This document shows, piece after piece, positions 14,774-22,386 of a stretch of 27,870 nucleotides of DNA. Both the position numbers and the translations under genes were made by a program. The stretch lies in NCBI GenBank assembly GCA_964530215.1, contig CAZHAJ010000008.1, positions 1 to 27,870 on the forward strand, written 5' to 3'. Numbering within the stretch: the stretch's first letter is position 1; each line of letters begins with the position of its first letter. The notes beneath the pieces were generated by a model. The model saw only the letters and a list, made by a program, of their open reading frames with translations, had not been told where the DNA came from and made no database searches. The stretch is from JAAXTT01 sp964530215 (lineage in GTDB: Bacteria; Bacillota; Desulfotomaculia; Desulfotomaculales; Desulfocucumaceae).

Positions 14774-15223
14774 TTAAGCCTTGTTAGCCCAAGGGAAAAT
14801 ACCTCGCTCCTTGAGGTGTTCCCCGATTTCACTTTGAATATCCATATTGCTGGGAACCACCAAAAAAATATTGTTACCAACCTTTTGCAGATTGCCGTTT
14901 AATGCATAAATTGCACCGCTGATAAAATCCACCACTCTGCGGGCCAATTCTGGTTCAGCTTTTTCCAAGTTAATAATAACCGGCCTACGGTTTTTGAGAT
15001 TATCAGCCAGATTTTGCACATCCTCAAAAACCTTGGGTTCTGAAACAACCACCTTCAACTGCCGTTGGGCATGAAGGTTCAGTACCTGCCCTTTTCTCTT
15101 GCCACCTGAAAAAACATCCTCATCTTCCCTGGCTCCAACCTCCAAGTGTCTTTCCTCTTCCTCAGTCAGTTCTTCTTCAAACCCCATAATGCCAAGAAAA
15201 CGGTCCATAAGTTTTTTAGCCAT
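14774..15223 (-). CDS. sepF: Cell division protein SepF
   Basis: SepF is a membrane-bound FtsZ partner that forms rings or arcs and aligns FtsZ filaments at the septum. It is 149 residues. The N-terminal MAKKLMDRFLGIMGF is the amphipathic membrane-targeting helix, followed by an acidic linker (EEELTEEEERHLEVGAREDED). The core from about residue 52 has KVVVSEPKVFEDVQNLADNL and RPVIINLEKAEPELARRVVDFISGAIYALNG, the standard SepF domain that polymerises and binds FtsZ. Its ATG overlaps the yggS stop by one base (TAATG) and has AGGGGTG upstream, so translation is probably coupled. It is the clearest functional anchor of this cluster. Confidence 0.96.
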   Translation of the reverse strand: MAKKLMDRFLGIMGFEEELTEEEERHLEVGAREDEDVFSGGKRKGQVLNLHAQRQLKVVVSEPKVFEDVQNLADNLKNRRPVIINLEKAEPELARRVVDFISGAIYALNGNLQKVGNNIFLVVPSNMDIQSEIGEHLKERGIFPWANKA

Positions 15224-15942
15224 TAGTATTCACCCCTTTCATTAGTCAAATCAATACCGGTACTGAATATTGCGGTCCCTATTCGCAGTAAGTCAGCCCC
15301 TTCTTCCACCGCTATTTGATAATCATTGGTCATTCCCATAGACAAATGATTTAGCGGAATACCCGGTATTCTTTGCCTCAACCTGTCACGAATATCCCTT
15401 AACTCCCTAAAAACTGGTCTAACCTGTTCAGGATTTTTAACCATTGGAGCCATTGTCATCAGACCTCGGACTGATAATCCGGTCAATCCGCTACAGGTTT
15501 CGATAAAATCAAATACCTCTTCAGTGGAAACACCATATTTGGATTTTTCACCGGATACATTAACCTGAATCAAAACATCAGAAACAAATCCTTTTTCCTC
15601 TGATCGACCCGAAATCTCTTCCGCTAATCGCCACGAGTCCACCGAATGAATTAACTTAACCTTTCCAACCACAGATTTCACTTTGTTTCTCTGAAGGTGT
15701 CCGATTAAATGCCAGTGCACCTCCGAATTAAAATGGGGTTGTTTTAGCAGCATTTCTTGTACTCTGTTTTCTCCTAAATCAACCAAGCCCTCTTTCACCA
15801 CTGGTTTTATTCCATCAAGATCAATATTTTTGGTTACAGCGACTATGGTTACTTCATTAGGATCACGACCTACCTTGACGGCAGCTTTCTCTATTTTTTT
15901 ATAAACTTTATTGAGGTTATTTTTTATATGCTCAAATTCCAT
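15223..15942 (-). CDS. YggS family PLP homeostasis protein
   Basis: PLP-binding protein of the YggS/YlmE/PROSC family. It carries a bound pyridoxal phosphate but has no known catalytic reaction and keeps PLP and amino-acid pools balanced. It is 239 residues. The PLP lysine is in TIVAVTKN. LGENRVQEMLLKQ, VHWHLIGHLQRNKVK and LIHSVDSWRLAEEIS are family blocks, and SMGMTNDYQIAVEEGADLLRIGTAIFS is the phosphate-binding C-terminal part. The ATG at 15942 is preferred since AGGTGG lies five bases upstream; a GTG at 15951 in the same frame lies inside that site. Known in Gram-positive ylm clusters as ylmE, directly before sepF, as here. Confidence 0.95.
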   Translation of the reverse strand: MEFEHIKNNLNKVYKKIEKAAVKVGRDPNEVTIVAVTKNIDLDGIKPVVKEGLVDLGENRVQEMLLKQPHFNSEVHWHLIGHLQRNKVKSVVGKVKLIHSVDSWRLAEEISGRSEEKGFVSDVLIQVNVSGEKSKYGVSTEEVFDFIETCSGLTGLSVRGLMTMAPMVKNPEQVRPVFRELRDIRDRLRQRIPGIPLNHLSMGMTNDYQIAVEEGADLLRIGTAIFSTGIDLTNERGEY

Positions 15943-15951
15943 TAATTCCAC

Positions 15952-16917
15952 CTAAATTTTAATTGGAAAGCCGGCGGGTTCAACAACAAAGTAGCTCCCT
16001 GCAGCCAAATCTTCACCTGACACTGCTGCCTGACCATTTACAACTCCTTCGATTACAACCGGAACCCATTTCTGCTGATGTTTTTTTACTAATTTCAAAC
16101 CCACCCTACCATCTTTTTCCACCAACGAGCTCACTGGAACAATAAACCCTGAAATTCTATTATCCAGCAATCCCAGCTGAGCTCTTCTGATGCTGTAAAA
16201 AGCTTCGGGATAATTACTAACCTTAAGCAAAACCTGGGGATCATTTTGGTTAATCCTTATGTCATCAATAATACCACTAAAATATTTATTGTCCCAGACA
16301 AATGTAATGGATTTCCCTTTTTCAAGCTTAGCTTGTGAAAAATTCTCCGGTATCTGCAGACAAACGGTTACCGGAGCAAGACTGTCTACTACTTTAATTA
16401 TCGGTTGACCTTTTTGGGACTTAATATTATTAGCCTTTTCTATTGCTTTGGCGTCAAACTTTTTGTCGGCAACTTCCAATATATTTACTTGTTCTTCACT
16501 TAAGATACCTTCCAGCCCGTCAACCTTACTTATGACCACCCCGGACCTGGGGGCTGTAATGTCGGCAGTAATATCCGAAAAACCATTTTCTCCCCCAGTT
16601 AAAGTTTTAACCTCTGCTATTTTTTGGCCGCCCCTGACCCTTTCCCCCTCACCTACCGTAAGAGTCAGCTCACCAGTGGCCGGAGATATGATTACTGTTT
16701 CGTCCCGTATCAAAACCCCTTCCACTTGATGTATATTTTCCAGTTCTCCCATTAGTAAAGGCAAAGTTTCTGTGGAACCGGCAACCTTCCACAAAAAGAC
16801 CAAAGCCACCGTTAATAAAATAATACTTATCAGAAAGATCCTCTTATTAAAAAGCGGGTTTTTAACCTTTCGGGGTGCCTGACCTTCTCCAAAACTCTTT
16901 TTGGCACCCAAAGCCAT
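15952..16917 (-). CDS. HlyD-like membrane protein at head of sepF cluster
   Basis: A 321-residue membrane-anchored protein resembling HlyD/membrane-fusion adaptor proteins. A basic cytoplasmic N-terminus (residues 1-27) is followed by one transmembrane helix (about 28-46) and an extracellular part. Two lipoyl-like half-motifs are seen: IISPATGELTLTVGEGERVR and ITAPRSGVVISKVDGLEGIL, separated by a short segment rather than a long coiled coil. A beta-barrel-like region and a C-terminal strand region (GRVGLKLVKKHQQKWVPVVI) follow. No ABC or RND pump gene is adjacent, so a classical efflux role is doubtful. Its place before yggS and sepF, under a probable sigma-H promoter, suggests a link with division or early sporulation; that is inference. 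ATG start with GGAG upstream. Confidence 0.75.
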   Translation of the reverse strand: MALGAKKSFGEGQAPRKVKNPLFNKRIFLISIILLTVALVFLWKVAGSTETLPLLMGELENIHQVEGVLIRDETVIISPATGELTLTVGEGERVRGGQKIAEVKTLTGGENGFSDITADITAPRSGVVISKVDGLEGILSEEQVNILEVADKKFDAKAIEKANNIKSQKGQPIIKVVDSLAPVTVCLQIPENFSQAKLEKGKSITFVWDNKYFSGIIDDIRINQNDPQVLLKVSNYPEAFYSIRRAQLGLLDNRISGFIVPVSSLVEKDGRVGLKLVKKHQQKWVPVVIEGVVNGQAAVSGEDLAAGSYFVVEPAGFPIKI

Positions 16918-16954
16918 ATATCACTCCACCTTAAACTTATAGTCATTTTTTGGT

Positions 16955-16981
16955 ATTCGACAGCTACAAAATATTTCCTGC
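16955..16981 (-). promoter_or_regulatory. Candidate sigma-H promoter of the sepF cluster
   Basis: GCAGGAAAT (16973-16981), an 11-base spacer and GTCGAAT (16955-16961) match every fixed position of the Bacillus sigma-H consensus (RnAGGAwWW, 11-12, RnnGAAT). It lies 38 bases before the HlyD-like start. The 7-mer TGTCGAA inside it also equals a Spo0A box, but it is explained by the -10. Confidence 0.7.
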
Positions 16982-17022
16982 GAAAAATTTCAAGTATTTT
17001 ACTGTTTTAACAGATTATCTTG

Positions 17023-17781
17023 TTAACCGAACCTACCAGTGATGTAGTCTTCGGTCTTGCGGTCCTTCGGACCGGTAAATATCTCATCCGTTCTTCCAAA
17101 TTCTATCAATTCACCGTTTAAGAAAAAAGCGGTACTCTCGGATACCCGGGCGGCCTGTTGCATATTATGGGTAACAATGATAATGGTATAATCCTTTTTT
17201 AAATCCTGTATAAGTTCCTCAATTTTAAGGGTGGAAATAGGGTCTAATGCGGAAGTTGGTTCATCCATTAAAACCACCTCCGGTTTGACCGCCAATAAGC
17301 GGGCGATACACAATCGCTGCTGCTGACCTCCCGATAATCCCAGAGCCGATTTATATAGCCTGTCCCTTATTTCGTCCCAAAGTGCTGCTTCCTTTAAACT
17401 GGTTTCAACGATTTCATCCAGTTGTTTTTTGTTCTTAATACCGTCTATTCTTGGTCCATAGGCTATATTATCATAAACAGACATGGGAAAAGGATTGGGC
17501 TTCTGGAAAACCATGCCTACCCTCTTCCGCAACCCGGTAATATCGATACCGGGACGGTATATATCTTCTCCGTCCAGAAGTACGGTACCTTCAACCCTTG
17601 CATCATATAAGTCATTCATTCGGTTGAGCGTTCTGAGAAAAGTTGATTTTCCACAACCTGATGGACCTATTAAAGCTGTAATATGGTTGGATTTAATATT
17701 AATGTCAATATCTTTTAAAGCCTGAAAATCTTTGTAATAAAGATTTAAGCCTTCCACCTCTATCCTGTTTTCCACCACCAC
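17023..17781 (-). CDS. pstB: Phosphate ABC transporter ATP-binding protein PstB
   Basis: Cytoplasmic ATPase of the high-affinity phosphate importer PstSCAB. It is 252 residues. Walker A GPSGCGKST is at residues 39-47, LSGGQQQR is the ABC signature, VVLMDEPTSALDP is Walker B, and THNMQQAARVS holds the switch histidine. TLNRMNDLYDARVEGTVLLD is specific to PstB. GTG start at 17781, seven bases after GGAGG, overlapping the stop of the response regulator gene by one base, so the two are translationally coupled. The permease genes pstC and pstA, the binding protein pstS, and phoU are not beside it. No clear terminator follows; the cluster with sepF begins 106 bases later with its own promoter. Confidence 0.96.
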   Translation of the reverse strand: MVVENRIEVEGLNLYYKDFQALKDIDINIKSNHITALIGPSGCGKSTFLRTLNRMNDLYDARVEGTVLLDGEDIYRPGIDITGLRKRVGMVFQKPNPFPMSVYDNIAYGPRIDGIKNKKQLDEIVETSLKEAALWDEIRDRLYKSALGLSGGQQQRLCIARLLAVKPEVVLMDEPTSALDPISTLKIEELIQDLKKDYTIIIVTHNMQQAARVSESTAFFLNGELIEFGRTDEIFTGPKDRKTEDYITGRFG

Positions 17782-18491
17782 TAAAAATCCTCCTTAAAAC
17801 GATACCCTATTCCCCTGACTGTTTCAATGAATTGCGGGCACTGGGGAATCTGCTCAAATTTTTGACGGATATGGCGTATGTGAACATCCACAGTCCTGGA
17901 ATCACCGGCATAATCGTAACCCCATATTTTTTCAAGCAAATAATCCCTTGTAAAAACTTTTCCCGGCTCCCTAGCAAGAAACCGCAGCAAATCAAACTCC
18001 TTGGGGGTCAAATCCTGTCGTTGTCCGTTCACAGTAACAAGAAATCTGCTTTGATCTATTGTCAATGGCCCCCGGATTATTACAGCCTGCTCCCAGTCAT
18101 CTGAAGGAAGCTCATTATCATCCTGCTGCCTGCGAAGGCTGGCTTTAATCCTCGCCAGTAACTCCCTGCTGCTGAAAGGCTTTGTTACATAATCATCTGC
18201 ACCCATTTCCAAGCCCAAGACCTTATCCAACTCTTCGCCACGGGCACTGAGCATAATGATGGGTATTTTACGGGTGATATCATTACTGCGTAATTCCCGA
18301 CATGTGGACAAACCATCAAGCTGTGGCAGCATTACATCCAGCAGTATTAGGTCCGGTCGCTCCCTTTGAGCTATTTCCACCGCACTGTTCCCGTCAGTTG
18401 CCAAGAGAACTTGATAACCTTCTTTCTCCAAATTGTACTTTATTAGCTCCAGAATATTCTCCTCATCATCCACCACCAATATTCTGTACAA
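17781..18491 (-). CDS. OmpR/PhoB-type response regulator
   Basis: Two-component transcription regulator with an N-terminal receiver domain (residues 1-120) and a C-terminal winged helix (about 136-234). The phosphorylated aspartate is D52 in LILLDVMLP, acidic pocket residues are D8 and D9 (VVDDEE), and the lysine switch is K104 in DDYVTKPFS. The winged-helix part has LTPKEFDLLRFLAREPGKVFTRDYLLEKIWGYD and TVDVHIRHIRQKFE, typical of PhoB/PhoP. The start is TTG at 18491, seven bases after GGGAGG, giving 236 residues; a longer frame runs back into pgeF without a site. It sits directly before pstB, supporting a role in phosphate starvation. The usual kinase gene phoR is not adjacent, so its sensor must be encoded elsewhere or differ. 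Confidence 0.92.
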   Translation of the reverse strand: MYRILVVDDEENILELIKYNLEKEGYQVLLATDGNSAVEIAQRERPDLILLDVMLPQLDGLSTCRELRSNDITRKIPIIMLSARGEELDKVLGLEMGADDYVTKPFSSRELLARIKASLRRQQDDNELPSDDWEQAVIIRGPLTIDQSRFLVTVNGQRQDLTPKEFDLLRFLAREPGKVFTRDYLLEKIWGYDYAGDSRTVDVHIRHIRQKFEQIPQCPQFIETVRGIGYRFKEDF

Positions 18492-18505
18492 AGCCAAACC
18501 TCCCC

Positions 18506-19366
18506 TCAAACACTCCCTGTTCTTTTCAAACCTATTAAAGAAGCCATACGTCCACATACCCCACTCTGCCCTCGATATGAAAAAAACAGATCCCGATTAC
18601 AGGACGTACAATGATTAGACAAATGCACTTTGGCAACCCCTGCTTCTTCCAGTAAATCTCTGTTTAAACGCTGCAAATCCAGCATCCAATGTCCCTCCTG
18701 CCTACCCGGTTTAATATAATGTTCGGACTTCACTCCTTGGGCAGACATCCTTGCTAATACAGGTTCATCCACCTCATAGCAACAGGATCTGATGGAAGGT
18801 CCTATAACGGCCAGACAGTCTTCTGTCTTGGTGGTAAAAGCATCTGACATTGCCATAACAGCAATTTGAACAATCTTCGCCATTGAACCCCTCCAGCCGG
18901 CATGCACCAAACCCACTGCCCTGTTGGTGGGATCCAGTAAAAAAATGGGTACACAGTCAGCATAAAAACTTGCCAGCACTACACCGGGTACATCGGTAAT
19001 TATTGCATCGGTTTTAGGAATACCGTCCTGATATCTATATGCTCCTTTTCCCCTGTCAGCTTTACCTACCCGGCATACCCCTATGCCGTGGACCTGCTGT
19101 CCGCAAACCATATCCTCCAGCTCAAAAGACAGCATATTTAATACTTTTCTGCGGTTTGACAGCACCGCTTCAGGGTTATCCCCCACCTGAAAAGCCATAT
19201 TTAATGAAGAGCAATGACCTTTACTGACTCCGCCAATACGGGTAGTAAAGGCGTGTTCAACAATTCTCGTTTTCTCTAATATGTCAAAACAAATATATTT
19301 TAATCCTTGCCGGTCTTTAATCCTTTCAGCGGGTAATGCAACTTCTTCTTTAGATGCCTCCGTCAT
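18506..19366 (-). CDS. pgeF: Multicopper-fold purine nucleoside phosphorylase PgeF (YfiH/YlmD)
   Basis: Member of the YfiH/laccase-domain family (DUF152). Family members show purine nucleoside phosphorylase and adenosine deaminase activity, and E. coli YfiH was described as a peptidoglycan-editing factor. It is 286 residues. The metal-binding triad is visible as H93 (GQQVHG), C138 (FYADCVP) and H155 (VHAGWRG). The C-terminal CTSCNRDLFFSYRGQSGVCGRMASLIGL is the family ending. ATG at 19366 has GGAG seven bases upstream and overlaps the 3' end of the metallo-hydrolase gene by 17 bases. In many Gram-positives this gene (ylmD) stands directly before yggS/ylmE; here a response regulator, pstB and the HlyD-like gene lie between. 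Confidence 0.94.
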   Translation of the reverse strand: MTEASKEEVALPAERIKDRQGLKYICFDILEKTRIVEHAFTTRIGGVSKGHCSSLNMAFQVGDNPEAVLSNRRKVLNMLSFELEDMVCGQQVHGIGVCRVGKADRGKGAYRYQDGIPKTDAIITDVPGVVLASFYADCVPIFLLDPTNRAVGLVHAGWRGSMAKIVQIAVMAMSDAFTTKTEDCLAVIGPSIRSCCYEVDEPVLARMSAQGVKSEHYIKPGRQEGHWMLDLQRLNRDLLEEAGVAKVHLSNHCTSCNRDLFFSYRGQSGVCGRMASLIGLKRTGSV

Positions 19367-20921
19367 TGTTCATCTCCATTTTTTCCAACAGAATTTCAAG
19401 ATCACTCAACTGCTGCATGATGTTGGAAAATTCTCCCTGTCTGGTGCCTTTAGCCAAAATACGTTGCAGTTTTTCTTGAACAATTTGCTGGGCATGAAGA
19501 ACTTGCTCTTGGGTAAACACCACCCCGGGAGTTATTTGATATTCGGCTAACCATTCCGGCACTTCTGTATCTATAGAATACTTTTCATTTACCAGCTCAG
19601 CTAGCACTCCTGCCGCCTCTGGTTCACCGTGTACAAAAAATATCTTTTGAGGTTTAGAGGTAAATTCACCTATCCAGTCAATAAGTCCCTGCTGATCGGC
19701 GTGAGAAGAATATCCGTCGATTTTCCGGATATCAGCCTTCACTTTAATCTCTTCTCCATGTATCCGAACAAAATCTGCACCATCCACGATTTTTGCCCCC
19801 TTTGTTCCGGGAGCCTGAAAGCCTACAAAAAGCACGGTACTGTCTGCTCTCCACAGGTTATGCCTCAAATGGTGCTTTATTCTTCCAGCTTCACACATAC
19901 CACTGGCGGAAATAATCACCGTACTTTCTTTTCTGTTGTTTAGCGCCACCGAGTCCTCTGTGCTTCTGGAGTACTTAAGATTTGGCATATCTAAGGGATT
20001 TTCACCCCGACTAATCATTTCTTTAGTATCCTCATCAAAATACATATCGTGAACTTTAAAGATTTCTGTAGCAGCTATGGCCATGGGACTATCAATAAAT
20101 ATATCCATAGGCGGAAAACGATCTTCTTTTACAAGTAGATTCATATCATATAAAAGATCCTGGGTTCTCTCCACTGCGAAAGCTGGAATTATAAGATTTC
20201 CGCCTTTGCGATAGGTTTCCCAGACTATATCATGCAGCATTTCCAATCTGTTTTTGCTATCTTTGTGATGGCGGTTAGCATAAGTGGATTCTAAGATTAG
20301 GTAGTCAGCATCAGCAATGACCGAGGGGTCAACCACAAATGGCTTGCCAACAGCACCCAAGTCACCGCTGAAAACTAATTTTGTCTGCTTAGAACCTTCA
20401 TTTACCCAGATTTCAATTATAGAAGACCCCAAAATATGTCCCGCATCATTGAAGCGCACCTTTATCTCGGCGGTAAGATCTATTACTTCACCATAATTTA
20501 CTCCCTGGAACCTGCTTAAGGAGTTCAGCGCATCATCTGCTGTATATATCGGCTCAATCAATGGTTTTCCCATTCTTTGATTTTTCCGGTTAAGTCTCTC
20601 GACCTCATTCTCCTGAATATAACCACTATCAGGAAGCATAACTTCACATAAGGCAACAGTAGCTTTGGTGGCAAACACCTCACCTCTGTATCCATGCTTA
20701 ATCAATTTTGGAATCAAACCACTGTGATCGATATGGGCATGAGTTAGCAGTACAAAGTCCACTGTTTCAGGTCTTACCTGGAAAGGTTTATAGTTTCTCT
20801 CCCGAATAAATCTTGGACCTTGAAACATTCCACAGTCCACCATTATTTTGGTTAAATTGGTTTCAATAATGAAACAGGAACCTGTTACGGTATGGGCAGC
20901 CCCCAAAAATTTTAATTTCAA
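19350..20921 (-). CDS. Beta-CASP metallo-hydrolase (RNA-processing exonuclease-like)
   Basis: Metallo-beta-lactamase fold protein with a beta-CASP insert and an RMMBL C-terminal domain, the architecture of CPSF-73/Ysh1-like ribonucleases; the RNA target is unknown. It is 523 residues. The zinc motif HAHIDH is at residues 61-66, VDCGMFQG is the strand before it, GDLGAVGKP and ILESTYANRHH supply further ligands, and ISASGMCEAGRIKHHL and GYSSHADQQGLIDWI are motifs of the beta-CASP and RMMBL regions. TTG start at 20921, seven bases after GGAGG; the frame extends to 20975 but without a ribosome site. A C-terminal helical tail follows. First gene of an operon with pgeF, the response regulator and pstB. 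Confidence 0.92.
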   Translation of the reverse strand: MKLKFLGAAHTVTGSCFIIETNLTKIMVDCGMFQGPRFIRERNYKPFQVRPETVDFVLLTHAHIDHSGLIPKLIKHGYRGEVFATKATVALCEVMLPDSGYIQENEVERLNRKNQRMGKPLIEPIYTADDALNSLSRFQGVNYGEVIDLTAEIKVRFNDAGHILGSSIIEIWVNEGSKQTKLVFSGDLGAVGKPFVVDPSVIADADYLILESTYANRHHKDSKNRLEMLHDIVWETYRKGGNLIIPAFAVERTQDLLYDMNLLVKEDRFPPMDIFIDSPMAIAATEIFKVHDMYFDEDTKEMISRGENPLDMPNLKYSRSTEDSVALNNRKESTVIISASGMCEAGRIKHHLRHNLWRADSTVLFVGFQAPGTKGAKIVDGADFVRIHGEEIKVKADIRKIDGYSSHADQQGLIDWIGEFTSKPQKIFFVHGEPEAAGVLAELVNEKYSIDTEVPEWLAEYQITPGVVFTQEQVLHAQQIVQEKLQRILAKGTRQGEFSNIMQQLSDLEILLEKMEMNNDGGI

Positions 20922-21037
20922 AACCACTCCTCCTTTAAGTAGAAGATACTTAGTATATTCAAACTCTTTTGACAAAATCCTGCCTGTTAACCCTTCAGCA
21001 CTATTTTCATTATATAATACTGCCCATATATATGCAT

Positions 21038-21072
21038 AAAAAAAGGCTATTGACCTCTTACCGTCAACAACC
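21038..21072 (-). terminator. Intrinsic terminator after the LysM gene
   Basis: On the minus strand GGTTGTTGAC and GTCAATAGCC pair with two G-U wobbles around an eight-base loop and are followed by seven T residues, 12 bases after the stop codon at 21084. Confidence 0.88.
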
Positions 21073-21083
21073 TTTGAGTTGAT

Positions 21084-22247
21084 TTATGACAAACACTGAA
21101 AAAACACATCATCTAAGGCGATACTGCGACTGTTTCCACTCTGGGGAGTAAAGTCAAAGCGAACTTCCAACGATCTTGTACCCGGGGGAGTACGACCTGT
21201 AGAAAAGGCCAGTTGCACAAAATTCTCAGGAATAAAATCTTCGGTATATTCGGGATCTGCAGTTCCTATAAGCCTTCCAGCGGCGTTATAAAAAAGTACT
21301 CTGGCCCTGAATATAAAATTGCTGCCACCGAAGCCTGTTTCCCTTACCCAGTAGGAGAGCCTGTATATTCTCCCTGCCGATCCTGATATATTCTGACTTA
21401 ATCTGGCTCTGACACTGGGGTTAGACCCTAGTCTTGCGGAATAAATATTTGAACGACGAATTGACTCCTGTCTGCTCACATTGCTTCCTTCCCATCCCCT
21501 GGGAGCACTGCCGGGGCTAGGCCAAAATTCAAACCCTCCATTTACTATCAGATTAACCCCAGGTCGACAACCGGGAATAGGAGATGGAGTAGGGGCTGGT
21601 GTAGGAATAATACCTCGGGAAATGACTATGTTTGTGGTAACAGAACGATTTCTTAATCCCCGGGCATAATTAAAAGCCCGCAAACTAATGGTCTGAGGCG
21701 CCACCAAAAATCCCTGAAAGTTGCGTTGATTCCAAACAGCCCTAAACACCTGACTCTGCCCTGGTCTTAAGATCACCTCTGAAAATTGCTGGGTAAAAAC
21801 CCTTCCTGAAGACCACCGCCAAACAACTCTGCCGTCTCCCCTCACCGCCTCGATATCAAACCTCTGACCGGTATTATAACTTAGTATCCTGGGCGTAGAG
21901 CTTATATTAGTTTTTATAAAGGTTATATTCACCGGCTGTCCTGTGTTGTATCTGCTGCGATTGGTAAGAATCTGATAACGCAATCCGTCAATAACTCTGA
22001 TATTTGAAGTTCCTTGTCCCGAAAAACTTATCCCAAGATCAGATAATTGTATTTCGTCTGTTTGACGATGGGCTTCCCTTTCAAATCCATCATCCATAAG
22101 ATCATTGACCACCAGCACCTGCCCCACCCTGAGTATATTTTGCTGATCCAATTGATTCATAGTAATCAAATCATCAAGTGAAACACCAAATCTTTCAGAT
22201 ATAGAGTGCAGTGTATCGCCTTGTTGTACCGTGTAAAATTGCGGCAA
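21084..22247 (-). CDS. LysM-BsuPI protein with C-terminal carbohydrate-binding-like domain
   Basis: A 387-residue protein with three parts. Residues 1-45 form a LysM domain (FYTVQQGDTLHSISERFGVS ending with ILRVGQVLVV), which binds peptidoglycan or chitin. Residues of about 85-195 match the intracellular proteinase inhibitor BsuPI family, with SYNTGQRFDIEAVRGDGRVVW then WSSGRVF, and ILRPGQSQVF. A Pro/Thr linker (TPAPTPSPIPG) leads to a C-terminal beta-sandwich beginning NLIVNGGFEFW, typical of CBM4/9-like modules. No signal peptide is seen. TTG start at 22247, seven bases after GGAAGGGGG; an upstream ATG at 22265 would leave almost no leader. LysM without a signal peptide is common in spore coat proteins such as SafA, and a possible sigma-K promoter supports a mother-cell spore role. 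The role is inferred. Confidence 0.85.
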   Translation of the reverse strand: MPQFYTVQQGDTLHSISERFGVSLDDLITMNQLDQQNILRVGQVLVVNDLMDDGFEREAHRQTDEIQLSDLGISFSGQGTSNIRVIDGLRYQILTNRSRYNTGQPVNITFIKTNISSTPRILSYNTGQRFDIEAVRGDGRVVWRWSSGRVFTQQFSEVILRPGQSQVFRAVWNQRNFQGFLVAPQTISLRAFNYARGLRNRSVTTNIVISRGIIPTPAPTPSPIPGCRPGVNLIVNGGFEFWPSPGSAPRGWEGSNVSRQESIRRSNIYSARLGSNPSVRARLSQNISGSAGRIYRLSYWVRETGFGGSNFIFRARVLFYNAAGRLIGTADPEYTEDFIPENFVQLAFSTGRTPPGTRSLEVRFDFTPQSGNSRSIALDDVFFQCLS

Positions 22248-22280
22248 ATTAAAACCCCCTTCCATCCTGGTCTTTTACTA

Positions 22281-22308
22281 TATATTATGAAAACCATTCC
22301 GAAGGGTT
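22281..22308 (-). promoter_or_regulatory. Possible sigma-K/E promoter of the LysM gene
   Basis: The -10 CATAATATA (22281-22289) fits the late mother-cell form CATAnnnTA. AACC (22305-22308), 15 bases upstream, fits mACm, though the expected spacer is about 16. A transcript from here would start about 22274, too close to the ATG at 22265 and suitable for the TTG at 22247. Confidence 0.5.
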
Positions 22309-22337
22309 CACGCCACTATAGACTTCCGAATCCAAAC

Positions 22338-22367
22338 AAAAAACATGATTCGTCTTAACAAATCATG
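22338..22367 (-). terminator. Terminator of addBA
   Basis: CATGATTTGT and ACGAATCATG (one wobble) around a four-base loop, followed by six T residues, 20 bases after the addA stop on the minus strand. Confidence 0.88.
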
Positions 22368-22386
22368 CCTGAAGGTAAAGAAGGTA

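Noticed and set aside
14260..14787. 175-codon plus-strand frame opposite proC
   Set aside because: Low-complexity Ala/Thr/Ser composition typical of an antisense shadow; proC motifs on the other strand are decisive.
16956..16962. Spo0A box TGTCGAA upstream of the HlyD-like gene
   Set aside because: A 7-base match that lies entirely within the proposed sigma-H promoter (-10 element and the adjacent spacer base), so it needs no separate explanation. It is kept only as a note in that feature.
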